From positions 868,001 to 932,000 of the forward strand of contig JBLXEY010000001.1 in NCBI GenBank assembly GCA_048262655.1: a DNA stretch of 64,000 bases, in the 5' to 3' direction. Below the pieces are notes generated by a model. It worked only from the letters and a program-made list of their open reading frames with translations. It did not search any database and was not told where the DNA came from. Below, one piece after another: positions 7,562 through 16,636 of this stretch. The stretch's first letter is position 1; every line of letters starts with the position of its first letter. A program made the position numbers and the translations under genes. The stretch is from JABMNT01 sp048262655. GTDB lineage: Bacteria > Pseudomonadota > Alphaproteobacteria > Rhodospirillales > Casp-alpha2.

Positions 7562-8608
7562 ATGACCTCTTCAACACTGTTTACAACTCTGGTCGTATTG
7601 CTGGCTATCGGGTTGTTGTTTCAAAAATCCTCCCGCCGTGTCCTTGTTGGGTTTTTGCCAGGCTCAAACACTTACCAGAAAGAATCTGTCGCAAGCCGAA
7701 AACTCAAGGAAAGATTGGCCATTGGTTTTCTTATCGCCTGTTCATCAGTCGCGATTCTAACCACACTTGGCATTGTCCTTTCATTGATTTTCGAATCCTA
7801 CCGGTTCTTTACACTGATCCCATTTACAGATTTCTTCTTTGGCCTTCAGTGGAGTCCACAAACCGCGTTGCGAGCCGATCAGGTCGGAGCGACGGGGCTT
7901 TTTGGAATGATCCCGCTCTTTGCGGGCACGCTCCTGATCACACTGATCGCCATGTTGATTGCGGCGCCAGTTGGATTAATGGCCGCTATTTATATGTCCG
8001 AATATGCGTCTTCGCGCGCACGGGACATTATCAAACCCTGTCTCGAAATATTGGCAGGAATACCGACTGTCGTTTATGGGTTTTTTGCAGCCCTCACGGT
8101 AGCGCCCTTTTTTAGGAATATTGGTGACGCCAACGGCATCGCTATTTCATCGGAGTCCGCGCTTGCTGCCGGTCTGGTCATGGGAATAATGATTATTCCT
8201 TTTGTATCCTCCTTGTCAGAGGACGTCATTTCAGCGGTGCCGCGCTCGCTTCGTGAAGGATCATACGGGATGGGGGCGACACAATCAGAGACGATCAAGC
8301 AGGTCATCCTACCGGCGGCCCTTCCCGGTGTGATCGGAGCCCTGCTCCTGGCGACATCACGCGCCATTGGCGAAACGATGATTGTTGTTATGGCAGCTGG
8401 CCTGTCCGCAAATTTAACAGCCAACCCTTTCGAAGCCGTCACCACGGTGACCGTACAGATCGTCACGCTCCTTGTTGGTGATCAGGAATTCGACAGCGCA
8501 AAAACCCTTGCCGCTTTTGCTCTGGGTCTGGTCCTCTTTTTTATAACGCTGGTCTTGAATGTGATCGCCCTTGTCGTGGTTAACAAATACAGAGAACAAT
8601 ATGACTGA
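7562..8608 (+). CDS. pstC: Phosphate ABC transporter permease PstC
   Basis: A 348-residue membrane protein with the ABC permease core. The N terminus has two hydrophobic segments, then a periplasmic part (LQWSPQTALRADQVG), then the transmembrane core from about residue 115 with AAPVGLMAAIYMSEYA. The EAA loop reads REGSYGMGATQSETIKQVIL (near residue 240), which docks on PstB. It forms the channel with PstA. Translation of pstA begins within its last codons, indicating coupling. Start 7562 gives the expected first helix, but the initiation site lacks a strong Shine-Dalgarno. Confidence 0.93.
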   Translation: MTSSTLFTTLVVLLAIGLLFQKSSRRVLVGFLPGSNTYQKESVASRKLKERLAIGFLIACSSVAILTTLGIVLSLIFESYRFFTLIPFTDFFFGLQWSPQTALRADQVGATGLFGMIPLFAGTLLITLIAMLIAAPVGLMAAIYMSEYASSRARDIIKPCLEILAGIPTVVYGFFAALTVAPFFRNIGDANGIAISSESALAAGLVMGIMIIPFVSSLSEDVISAVPRSLREGSYGMGATQSETIKQVILPAALPGVIGALLLATSRAIGETMIVVMAAGLSANLTANPFEAVTTVTVQIVTLLVGDQEFDSAKTLAAFALGLVLFFITLVLNVIALVVVNKYREQYD

Positions 8609-9881
8609 TCAATTAACGATACCTGCGAAGGCGACTGAGGCAAGCAGCACCCGGTTAAAATCGCGTCACGCCGCCGAAAAACGGTTCCGGTTTTATGGGT
8701 TGCTCGCTATCTTATTCGGCCTGGCCTGTATCTCGACCTTGTTTATTACGATCATATCAGGCGGATATTCAACTTTTACGCAAACTGTTCTGACGATAGA
8801 GCTTGATCTGAGCAAACAGGATATTGACCAGAGCAACATCAATGATACGGATTTTCGCAAGATTGTCAGAACCTCTGTCTATGGTCTTTTCCCGGATGTA
8901 AAAGGACGAAAAAACAAGCGAAAGCTCGCTGGCATCGTCAGTCCGGGAGCTGAGTACCAGCTCCGTGATTTCGTTATCGAGAATCCGGATGTCATCGGCA
9001 AAACCATATCTCTTCAGGTGCCGATGTCTGATGATTTGGACCAGTTTGCAAAAGGCGTGATCAGCGCAGACTTGGATGAGAGTGACCGGCGCGTTAGCGA
9101 TCTGGAAATATCCTGGTTCAATACGCTCTCTGAGCGCGGAATGGTTGAGCGTGTCTTCAACACGACATTCTTTACCGCAGGTGATTCTCGTGACCCTGAA
9201 TTGGCCGGCATTCTGGGCGCGGCCTTAGGGTCTTTTTATACGATGCTTGTCACCTTGCTCTTGTCATTTCCGATTGGCGTCGCCAGTGCAATTTATCTGG
9301 AAGAATTTGCTCCCAAAAACCGGATAACCCAATTCATCGAAATTAACATCAACAATTTGGCGGCCGTCCCCTCAATTGTATTCGGACTATTGGGGCTGGC
9401 CGTCTTCTTGAATTTCTTCGGCCTTCCAAGATCGGCCCCTTTGGTGGGCGGCATGGTGTTGGCCTTGATGACATTACCCACAATCATTATTGCCGGTCGG
9501 GCTGCTTTGAAAGCCGTGCCGCCCTCTATCCGCCAGGCAGCCATCGGTTTAGGGGCATCTCCTATTCAAACCCTGATGCACCATACCTTGCCATTGGCCA
9601 TGCCCGGAATGCTAACAGGAACGATCATCGGAATGGCACAGGCATTGGGCGAAACGGCCCCGCTTTTGATGATCGGAATGATCGCTTTTATCGTAGATAT
9701 CCCAGGTGGTGTGACAGACCCGGCGACGGTTATGCCCGTACAGATTTATCTTTGGTCCGATAGCCCGGAACGTGCATTTGTAGAGCGTACTTCCGGTGCT
9801 ATTTTGGTCCTTTTGGTATTTCTTATTACAATGAATGCGCTCGCCGTCATTTTACGCAAGAAATTTGAACAAAAATGGTAG
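8601..9881 (+). CDS. pstA: Phosphate ABC transporter permease PstA
   Basis: A 426-residue permease. A cytoplasmic N terminus and first helix (about residues 35-60) are followed by a periplasmic insertion of about 150 residues. Then comes the permease core with FPIGVASAIYLEEFAPKN and the EAA loop RQAAIGLGASPIQTLMHHTL. The large periplasmic insert is usual in alphaproteobacterial PstA and absent from the E. coli protein. I prefer the ATG at 8601, which overlaps the pstC stop by 8 bases and has AGAGAA upstream, over a TTG 10 codons earlier. It pairs with PstC and is driven by PstB. Confidence 0.93.
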   Translation: MTDQLTIPAKATEASSTRLKSRHAAEKRFRFYGLLAILFGLACISTLFITIISGGYSTFTQTVLTIELDLSKQDIDQSNINDTDFRKIVRTSVYGLFPDVKGRKNKRKLAGIVSPGAEYQLRDFVIENPDVIGKTISLQVPMSDDLDQFAKGVISADLDESDRRVSDLEISWFNTLSERGMVERVFNTTFFTAGDSRDPELAGILGAALGSFYTMLVTLLLSFPIGVASAIYLEEFAPKNRITQFIEININNLAAVPSIVFGLLGLAVFLNFFGLPRSAPLVGGMVLALMTLPTIIIAGRAALKAVPPSIRQAAIGLGASPIQTLMHHTLPLAMPGMLTGTIIGMAQALGETAPLLMIGMIAFIVDIPGGVTDPATVMPVQIYLWSDSPERAFVERTSGAILVLLVFLITMNALAVILRKKFEQKW

Positions 9882-10714
9882 ACACTCAAATGATGACATC
9901 TCAAAGCAAGGAACCTCAGGCGAATACGCAACCTGCGAACGTTTCTGTCGCCGACGCGTCCAATAAGTTCATATCCAAGAACGTAACCGTCCACTATGGC
10001 GAGAAACAGGCGCTTTTTGATATCAATCTGGGCATACCGGAAAAGCAGGTCACGGCATTGATCGGCCCTTCCGGCTGTGGCAAATCGACCTATCTGCGTT
10101 GTCTCAACAGGATGAACGATATTATTGATGGATGCAAAGTCGGCGGCGAGATCATGCTCGATGGAACTGACATCAACACATCGCAAGTCGACCCGGTACA
10201 ACTGCGAGCGCGAGTCGGAATGGTTTTCCAAAAACCAAACCCTTTTCCGAAATCAATCTATGATAATGTCTCATACGGTCCGAAAATCCACGGAACGGTC
10301 TCCAACCCTGCTGAACTTGATGACGTGGTCGAGAGAAGTCTGCGGCGCGCAAGTCTCTGGGATGAAGTCAAAGACCGGCTTCATGAGGCAGGTACAGGAT
10401 TATCCGGTGGTCAACAGCAGCGTCTGTGCATTGCCCGTGCCATTGCAGTAGAACCAGAGGTCATCCTCATGGACGAGCCCTGCTCTGCCCTGGATCCAAT
10501 TGCAACGGCAAAAATTGAAGAGCTTATCGATGAGCTGATGCAGAATTACACCATCGTTATTGTGACGCACTCCATGCAACAAGCCGCACGTGTTTCGCAA
10601 CGGACAGCCTTTTTTCACTTGGGAAAGGTCGTTGAAATTGGGGATACCGAGCAAATTTTCACCACCCCAAAAGATGAACGCACGCAGGGTTACATCACCG
10701 GTCGTTTCGGTTGA
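9875..10714 (+). CDS. pstB: Phosphate ABC transporter ATP-binding protein PstB
   Basis: A 279-residue ABC ATPase. It has Walker A GPSGCGKST (about residues 63-71), the PstB-typical YLRCLNRMND after it, the Q loop MVFQKPNPFPKSIYDN, signature LSGGQQQRLCIARA, Walker B VILMDEPCSALDP and switch His in IVTHSM. It powers phosphate import through PstCA. The first 35 residues are polar and variable. The ATG at 9875 overlaps the pstA stop by 7 bases; an ATG at 9890 is also possible. Confidence 0.96.
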   Translation: MVDTQMMTSQSKEPQANTQPANVSVADASNKFISKNVTVHYGEKQALFDINLGIPEKQVTALIGPSGCGKSTYLRCLNRMNDIIDGCKVGGEIMLDGTDINTSQVDPVQLRARVGMVFQKPNPFPKSIYDNVSYGPKIHGTVSNPAELDDVVERSLRRASLWDEVKDRLHEAGTGLSGGQQQRLCIARAIAVEPEVILMDEPCSALDPIATAKIEELIDELMQNYTIVIVTHSMQQAARVSQRTAFFHLGKVVEIGDTEQIFTTPKDERTQGYITGRFG

Positions 10715-10740
10715 TACCTTGTAAATTTAGGAAAAATCTA

Positions 10741-11478
10741 ATGCCTATAGACCATATTGTTTCTTCTTTTGATGACGACTTGAAACGTCTCGATAATATC
10801 ATCGCGGAGATGGGCGGGCTGGCGGAAGTCCAGTTGGCCAATGCTATGGAAGCCCTCCTGAAGCGCGATAGCGAAAAAGCCAACCGGGTCATTGTCAGTG
10901 ACAAACAACTGGACGAGTTGGAGCAACAAGTCGATGATTTGGCCGTCCAAATGTTAGCGCTTCGCCAACCCATGGCCAACGATCTGCGGGTTGTTATTAC
11001 AGCTCTTAGAACCGCTAGCGTTATTGAACGTATTGGGGATTATGCAAAAAACATCGCCAAGCGGACGGTCGCAATCTCGCAGGCGGCACCAACGGGGCCA
11101 ACAAAAACCATCGGTCGTATGGGGCGACAGGTACAGAGCATGATAAAAAATGTTCTGGATGCCTATATCACCCGGGATGCGGTTAAAGCTGAAGATGTTC
11201 GCGAAAGCGATGGAGAGGTCGATGCGCTGCATACCAGTTTGTTTCGTGAGCTTCTGACATATATGATGGAGGATCCGAGAAACATTACCGCTTGCACACA
11301 TTTGCTCTTTATCGCGAAAAACATCGAACGCATGGGCGATCACGCAACAAACATCGCTGAAAACGTCCACTTTCTGGTCAATGGGAATGTCCCGTTTGAA
11401 GACCGGGTAAAGGGCGATGATTCTAGTTTTGTTGTCGTCGAACACGACGCACGACCAGACGCAGAGGGCAGCACATGA
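10741..11478 (+). CDS. phoU: Phosphate signalling protein PhoU
   Basis: A 245-residue helical protein with two related three-helix PhoU repeats. Each carries a metal-contact region: the first reads ALRTASVIERIGDYAKNIAK near residue 100, the second LFIAKNIERMGDHATNIAE near residue 205. PhoU links the PstSCAB transporter to PhoR and keeps the regulon off when phosphate is plentiful. The ATG at 10741 follows AGGAAAAA and begins MPIDHIVSSFDDDL, the normal alphaproteobacterial start. A reading 10 codons longer overlaps pstB but lacks family similarity. The stop overlaps the phoB start as ATGA. Confidence 0.95.
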   Translation: MPIDHIVSSFDDDLKRLDNIIAEMGGLAEVQLANAMEALLKRDSEKANRVIVSDKQLDELEQQVDDLAVQMLALRQPMANDLRVVITALRTASVIERIGDYAKNIAKRTVAISQAAPTGPTKTIGRMGRQVQSMIKNVLDAYITRDAVKAEDVRESDGEVDALHTSLFRELLTYMMEDPRNITACTHLLFIAKNIERMGDHATNIAENVHFLVNGNVPFEDRVKGDDSSFVVVEHDARPDAEGST

Positions 11479-12167
11479 AAGCGCATATCCTGATCGTCGA
11501 AGATGATCCATCATTAAGCGAACTCCTCCAGTACAATTTGGATAATGCCGGCTTCAAGGCATCCGTCGTAAGCGAAGGCGACGAGGCGTTAAATAGCATC
11601 ATGGAAGAAGAACCCGACCTCGTTATTCTTGACTGGATGCTACCAAACTTATCGGGGATCGAAATCTGTCGACAAGTCCGCCAACATAATGACATCAAGC
11701 GATTGCCGATTATCATGTTAACGGCCAAAGGCGAAGAATCAGAGCGAATTCGCGGCCTTGAAACCGGTGCCGATGATTATGTGATCAAACCGTTTTCACC
11801 CAGCGAGCTTATCGCGCGTGTTAAGGCAGTATTACGCAGGACAAACCCTGAGAAATCAGCTGACCTTCTCGAATTTCAGGATATCGTTATGAACCTTGAA
11901 GAGCATCGCGTGAGCCGCAATGGAACCAATATCCACCTGGGACCCACAGAATACCGCCTATTACGGGTGTTTCTGGAGAAGCCGGGACGCGTGTTTTCAC
12001 GCGAGCAATTGCTCGATCGAGTTTGGGGGCGGGATATCTATGTGGAAGCCAGAACCGTTGATGTTCATATCCGAAGACTGCGTAAAGCGATGCAGCTTCC
12101 GGGTACCAGCAACCTGATCCGAACCGTGCGGGCTGCCGGCTACTCTATTGACGTTCCTTTGAACTAA
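11475..12167 (+). CDS. phoB: Phosphate regulon response regulator PhoB
   Basis: A 230-residue OmpR-type regulator. The receiver domain starts HILIVEDDPSLSELLQYNL, has the phospho-acceptor Asp in VILDWMLPN (about residue 53), Thr in IIMLTAKGEE and Lys in DDYVIKPFSP. The winged-helix output domain from about residue 130 contains LGPTEYRLLRVFLEKPGRVF and ends with the recognition helix region VDVHIRRLRKAM. It should bind the PHO boxes seen before pstS and pit. Its start overlaps the phoU stop by 4 bases. Confidence 0.95.
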   Translation: MKAHILIVEDDPSLSELLQYNLDNAGFKASVVSEGDEALNSIMEEEPDLVILDWMLPNLSGIEICRQVRQHNDIKRLPIIMLTAKGEESERIRGLETGADDYVIKPFSPSELIARVKAVLRRTNPEKSADLLEFQDIVMNLEEHRVSRNGTNIHLGPTEYRLLRVFLEKPGRVFSREQLLDRVWGRDIYVEARTVDVHIRRLRKAMQLPGTSNLIRTVRAAGYSIDVPLN

Positions 12168-12218
12168 TTTGGCTTCTATTATATCGACTTGATTTATAAA
12201 GGTTTTATTCACAGAATA

Positions 12219-12244
12219 TATCTACCATGAATATCTGGTAGATA
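12219..12244 (+). promoter_or_regulatory. 9-bp inverted repeat abutting the ClC start codon
   Basis: TATCTACCA (12219-12227) and TGGTAGATA (12236-12244) are perfect inverted repeats with an 8-base spacer. The right arm ends exactly where the ATG at 12245 begins. No Shine-Dalgarno sequence lies between, so in RNA the start codon would sit at the base of a hairpin. It may be an operator or a translational control element. Confidence 0.5.
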
Positions 12245-14023
12245 ATGAAGAAACCTCGGCTCAGTTATTCGCGAAGTCTTATATCGCTGCGACGCCTGCT
12301 CAGAAATGATCATCTGGTCCTTTCCGCGTTGGGGTTGGCGATTGGTGCATTGACGGGAGCCGCAGTTGTCGCCTTCCGACATCTGATCACAACCATCCAG
12401 TTTTTCTTTTTCAATTCGGACTCGGAACGCCTTTTTCAGCACGCCCAAGCCCTTCCGTGGTGGCAAATTGTCACGGTACCAACCGTCGCCGGCTTGTTGG
12501 TTGGTCTAATTATTTACAAATTTATGCCCAACCAGCGCCCGCAGGGTGTCGCCGATGTGATCGAAGCCAATGCACTGCGCGGGGGACGGATGTCAGCAAA
12601 GGCGGGCATTGGTGCTGCGATTACCAATGCCATATCCATCGGTGCCGGGGCTTCGGTTGGTCGGGAAGGCCCGGCCATTCATATCGGGGCCTCCCTAAGT
12701 GCGTGGATTGCCCAGCAATTACATTTGACGCGGACGTTACGCCGGACGCTATTGGGGTGTGGTGTTGGCGCCGCCGTCGCCGCTTCCTTTAACGCACCGA
12801 TCGCCGGGGCCTTGTTCGCCAGTGAAGTTGTCGTTGGTCACTACGCCTTAAAGGCCTTCGCGCCAATTGTGATAGCCAGTGTCGCATCGACAGCTTTATC
12901 ACGCAGCTTCTTTGGCGATTACCCGGCTTTTGTTCTCGAATCAAAAATTATAGCTTCCTTCTGGGAGTTTCCGGCCTTTGTTCTTTTGGGCCTGATTGCC
13001 AGTGTCGCCGCCATCGTCTTTATGCGTTCCATATTTTTAGTTCAGGATATTGCCGACAAATTTAAATTGCCGATCTGGTTCAGGCCGATGCTGGCCGGTT
13101 TAATGGTCGGCCTTATTGCTCTTGTTTACCCACAAGTTCTGGGAATTGGTTATGGCACAACAGAATCAGCTCTCCTTTTGCAATTTGGATTTTATACGCT
13201 CGTCGGCGTCGGGCTTGCCAAAATTGCGGCGACGGCGTTCTGTGTTGGTTTGGGGTTTGGTGGCGGCGTCTTCAGTCCTGCATTGGTGATCGGAGCCATG
13301 GTTGGCGGTTCCTTTGGCATTGTCGCAACGCACTTCGTACCGGAACTCTCATCCGGCGCAGGCGCTTACACCATTGTCGGGATGGGCGCAGTGGCCGCCG
13401 CCGTCATGGGAGCACCAATTTCAACAACGCTGATTATTTTTGAAATGACGAGTAATTATGCGCTGACATTGGGCGTGATGTTGGCCGTTGTTGCCGCTTC
13501 AGAAATCACTCATCATTTTTTTGGGCGCTCCTTCTTTAGTAATCAGTTGATCCGGCGTGGGATCGACGTCAAGGAAGGGTTTGAGACTGAGATCATGAAA
13601 TCAATCCATGTCTCCGATGTCTACTCGAAAGACGGTGAAGCGATTCAAATGAGTGAATGTCTACAGGACGTTCGGCTGAAACTTCAACGCTCGCCTCTCG
13701 GTGAAATATTTGTTGTCCGCGATGGTGGGGAACTCTACGGGACCGTGACGTTAGCTGATTTAAGTGATTCCGCCTTCGATCATGGATTTGATGATTTGAT
13801 TACGGCCTCAGATGTCGCGCGCGTCCATCCCCCCATCTTGTCCGTATCAGATGATCTGGAGACAGCCTTGGCCGTCATGCGTGATTCAGGGGAAGAACAC
13901 ATTGCTGTTGTTGACGATATCTCATCAATGCACTTCAAAGGCTGTGTGCACCACCGCGAAGTCATGTCGGCATATAACCGGTTGCTCTTGCAAACCCGTC
14001 ATGAAGAGCATGGCGAACAATAG
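12245..14023 (+). CDS. ClC-family chloride channel/transporter with C-terminal CBS domains
   Basis: A 592-residue protein. The ClC membrane core spans about residues 20-440. The gating motif GREGPAIHIGAS (about residues 139-150) includes the external gate glutamate, FNAPIAGALFASE follows, and GGGVFSPALVIGAMVGG near residue 340 is the third anion-site motif. The region corresponding to GSGIP is less clear. Two CBS domains occupy about residues 450-585 and probably bind adenine nucleotides. It could be a channel or a chloride/proton exchanger. It follows phoB by 77 bases with no terminator, so some co-transcription is possible. No Shine-Dalgarno is visible because a 9-bp inverted repeat occupies that space. 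Confidence 0.9.
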   Translation: MKKPRLSYSRSLISLRRLLRNDHLVLSALGLAIGALTGAAVVAFRHLITTIQFFFFNSDSERLFQHAQALPWWQIVTVPTVAGLLVGLIIYKFMPNQRPQGVADVIEANALRGGRMSAKAGIGAAITNAISIGAGASVGREGPAIHIGASLSAWIAQQLHLTRTLRRTLLGCGVGAAVAASFNAPIAGALFASEVVVGHYALKAFAPIVIASVASTALSRSFFGDYPAFVLESKIIASFWEFPAFVLLGLIASVAAIVFMRSIFLVQDIADKFKLPIWFRPMLAGLMVGLIALVYPQVLGIGYGTTESALLLQFGFYTLVGVGLAKIAATAFCVGLGFGGGVFSPALVIGAMVGGSFGIVATHFVPELSSGAGAYTIVGMGAVAAAVMGAPISTTLIIFEMTSNYALTLGVMLAVVAASEITHHFFGRSFFSNQLIRRGIDVKEGFETEIMKSIHVSDVYSKDGEAIQMSECLQDVRLKLQRSPLGEIFVVRDGGELYGTVTLADLSDSAFDHGFDDLITASDVARVHPPILSVSDDLETALAVMRDSGEEHIAVVDDISSMHFKGCVHHREVMSAYNRLLLQTRHEEHGEQ

Positions 14024-14027
14024 ACCG

Positions 14028-15050
14028 TCAGTGAGATTGGGGCTTGCTGAGCCAATCGTGTCGATCCAGAGACTTCACGGTAATCTGTTTGATTTCAAGA
14101 TCTGGCGACCCCCGGGAGAGCAAATCAACGTTCACATCAACGCCAGCGGCGCCGAAGCTACGCACGCGTTGGTAAAACTCAACCATCGATGTCACCCGCT
14201 TGCCGCCTACACCCATGACAATGTCGCCGGCCTCAATCCCGGCCTTCTGTGCGGGTCCGGCCTCGGCAACCCGGGTTACAAAAACGCGCCCCCCTTGGGC
14301 ACTTGTATAGACGCCCAACCAGGGATGTGGTGCGCTGACGCGTCGGCCCTCTGATATCAATTCCGCCAATATGGGTTTCACAATATTTGTTGGGACAAAC
14401 ATATTACCCGGTGACGGCATCTCCTCACCAATAGCATCTCCGACGAATAAAGAACCGACCCCTACAACCTGCCCCTCTTCGTTGAACAAAGCGGCGCCGC
14501 CGAATTCACGGTGCGGAGGCATGGTGTAAATAGCGTCATCTAAAAGATACTCCCATGAGCCTGCAAAACTTCTACGAGAGACGACTTGTGCCGGTGTCGC
14601 TGGTGCTGTCCCCCCCAGCGAGACGACCAACCCAACTGACTTTTCCTTCATCTTGGAAGAATCGCCCAACTCGACAGGTTTCACGTCAATGGGGGTCAAG
14701 GCACGAACCAACCCGAAACCCGAAGTATGATCGTAAGCAACAAAACGGCCCGGCACAGACTTCCCGGAATAGTTTGTCAAAACAATTTCATCGGCTTCCA
14801 TGATCAGGTAACCTATGGTCAGCACCAACCCCTCATCATCAATCACGACACCACTGCCTTGGCGCTGCGTCCCTAATGAACGAGATGTCCGCGCCGTTGC
14901 CGGAACCTTCGTCTGCAGCATCACAACAGATTCGACAACACGGCGAAAATCCGTCTCAGCTTGCGCTGGCTTTACCGCGACAAACCCAATCAAGCTAAAA
15001 ATGAGAAGATAAGAAAAAGCACCCGACATACGCAAAGCATGAATTTGCAT
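14028..15050 (-). CDS. HtrA-like protein with PDZ domain, catalytic triad lost (pseudoprotease)
   Basis: A 340-residue exported protein with a signal peptide ending near AQA (residue 31), a trypsin-like HtrA domain (about 35-235) and one PDZ domain (about 240-330, starting HPWLGVYTS with the AQKAGIEAGDIVMGVGG core). The fold is recognisable from QGSGVVIDDEGLVLT. However, the catalytic His position is Tyr81 (LTIGYLI), the Asp position is Gly111 (DHTSGFGLV), and the Ser position is Phe183 (REFGGAALF). It therefore cannot act as a serine protease by the normal mechanism. It may be a periplasmic scaffold or chaperone. GAAAGGA about 7 bases upstream supports the start. It converges on the ClC gene. 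Confidence 0.82.
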   Translation of the reverse strand: MQIHALRMSGAFSYLLIFSLIGFVAVKPAQAETDFRRVVESVVMLQTKVPATARTSRSLGTQRQGSGVVIDDEGLVLTIGYLIMEADEIVLTNYSGKSVPGRFVAYDHTSGFGLVRALTPIDVKPVELGDSSKMKEKSVGLVVSLGGTAPATPAQVVSRRSFAGSWEYLLDDAIYTMPPHREFGGAALFNEEGQVVGVGSLFVGDAIGEEMPSPGNMFVPTNIVKPILAELISEGRRVSAPHPWLGVYTSAQGGRVFVTRVAEAGPAQKAGIEAGDIVMGVGGKRVTSMVEFYQRVRSFGAAGVDVNVDLLSRGSPDLEIKQITVKSLDRHDWLSKPQSH

Positions 15051-15252
15051 GACAAAATCCTTTCAAAGGTCGCCATCACTGTACCACAAGAAGAAATAGA
15101 AACGGGTAAAATTCTGGTGATCAGGGTCAGTCCATAAAACCAAAAACACCTAAAAAGCGCTTTGGCTTGGCTCAAATCACGGACAAGGATATATTATTGC
15201 TTGAAGCCTTTTATCACGAGAGAGATATGAAAGCGCAGGTCGACTTCTTAAG

Positions 15253-16626
15253 ATGATCACCAAGGCAATTTTACTGCTTGTTTGTATCTGTGCCAGTTTC
15301 CCTGCACATGCCATTAGTGCTGATGAAGCCCGCCACCTTTTGGCACGAACCGGCTTTGGATTACCGACGCCAGAAGAAACAACACGATTGGCTGCGCTTT
15401 CCTATGATCAAGCGGTTGACCACCTTTTGAGTGGCCTCAACACACAGCCAGCAACAGCCCCGCCACATTGGATTTCGACGCTGCCGCCAACCGCCAAAGA
15501 CCGAAAAAACTGGACGATCGACCAGAAGAAAGCCTTTCGTATGCAAAGCCGGGAACAAGGGAAAATCCTAAAAGCCTGGTGGGTGAAGGAGATGCTTGTA
15601 ACTAAATCCCCCTTGACCGAGCACCTGACCCTGTTTTGGCATAATCATTTCACATCGTCGCTAAAAAAGGTGAAATGGGCAGGTTTTATGTATCAGCAGA
15701 ACCGACTTTTCAGACGCCATTCTGCCGGAAATTTCGCTGAGCTCCTAAAAGCAGTCGCGAAAGACCCGGCGATGTTGATTTATTTGGATGGTCAAAAAAA
15801 CAAGAAAGGCCAAGCCAACGAAAATTTCGCCAGAGAGGTAATGGAGCTTTTCACCTTGGGTGAAGGTTCCTTCTATACGGAGCATGATATTCGGGATGCT
15901 GCGCGGGCTTTCACGGGATGGGGCGTTAATCAAAAAACCGGGACTTTTCGAAATCGCAAGAAATTTCATGATGGAGGACAGAAAACAGTCTTGGGCAAAA
16001 CCGGCCCTCTCGATGGCGAGCAAGTTATCGAACTGTTGCTCGCCCAATCCCATACCGCTGACTTTGTTTCCAGAAAACTCTGGCACAATTTTGTTGGCGC
16101 AGCACCTACAGCCACGCGTGCCAGCGAATTAGCCGCCGTATTTCGTGACAACAGATATGAGATCCGTCCGCTCTTGAAGACGATATTTTTATCGAAAGAA
16201 TTCAGGTCTCCACAAGAACGCGGGCAAATGATCAAATCGCCAATTGACCTGATAATCGGCTCTGTCCGCTTTTTTAACCGTGCAGACATCTCACCGATGA
16301 TCGTTACAAACCTCCTCCGACGATTGGGTCAGGATCTGTTGGACCCGCCAAATGTCAAAGGCTGGGCAGGGGGAACGGCTTGGGTTACCACACAAACCAT
16401 GGCCATCCGAGACAACTTTCTTCATAAAATCGCGCGTGGCCTGCGCATGAATGGCGGCAAAAGAATGGGACAAATGGATGAGAATAGAATGGAAAGCATC
16501 AAAACTGAACTCAATGGCGAAACAGCGGAGCGCACGCTTCTGCCAATACCTGCTGTGAACCGGGATGAAATTAACACACGTAAACCCGATCAACTGATCC
16601 TTGATCCTGCATTCCATTTAAAGTGA
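15253..16626 (+). CDS. DUF1800 family protein, exported
   Basis: A 457-residue protein with a signal peptide (hydrophobic residues 5-17, cleavage near AHA) and the DUF1800 pattern. HLLARTGFG comes at the start, then LTLFWHNHFTSSLKKVKW in the middle, then NENFAREVMELFTLGEG and ARAFTGW near residue 215, and NVKGWAGGTAW near residue 365. The biochemical role of the family is not known. It is almost always followed by a DUF1501 gene, as here, 10 bases downstream. The pair is probably exported and acts together. The start lacks a strong ribosome-binding site, but the signal peptide begins right after it. Confidence 0.85.
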   Translation: MITKAILLLVCICASFPAHAISADEARHLLARTGFGLPTPEETTRLAALSYDQAVDHLLSGLNTQPATAPPHWISTLPPTAKDRKNWTIDQKKAFRMQSREQGKILKAWWVKEMLVTKSPLTEHLTLFWHNHFTSSLKKVKWAGFMYQQNRLFRRHSAGNFAELLKAVAKDPAMLIYLDGQKNKKGQANENFAREVMELFTLGEGSFYTEHDIRDAARAFTGWGVNQKTGTFRNRKKFHDGGQKTVLGKTGPLDGEQVIELLLAQSHTADFVSRKLWHNFVGAAPTATRASELAAVFRDNRYEIRPLLKTIFLSKEFRSPQERGQMIKSPIDLIIGSVRFFNRADISPMIVTNLLRRLGQDLLDPPNVKGWAGGTAWVTTQTMAIRDNFLHKIARGLRMNGGKRMGQMDENRMESIKTELNGETAERTLLPIPAVNRDEINTRKPDQLILDPAFHLK

Positions 16627-16636
16627 CATATTGACC

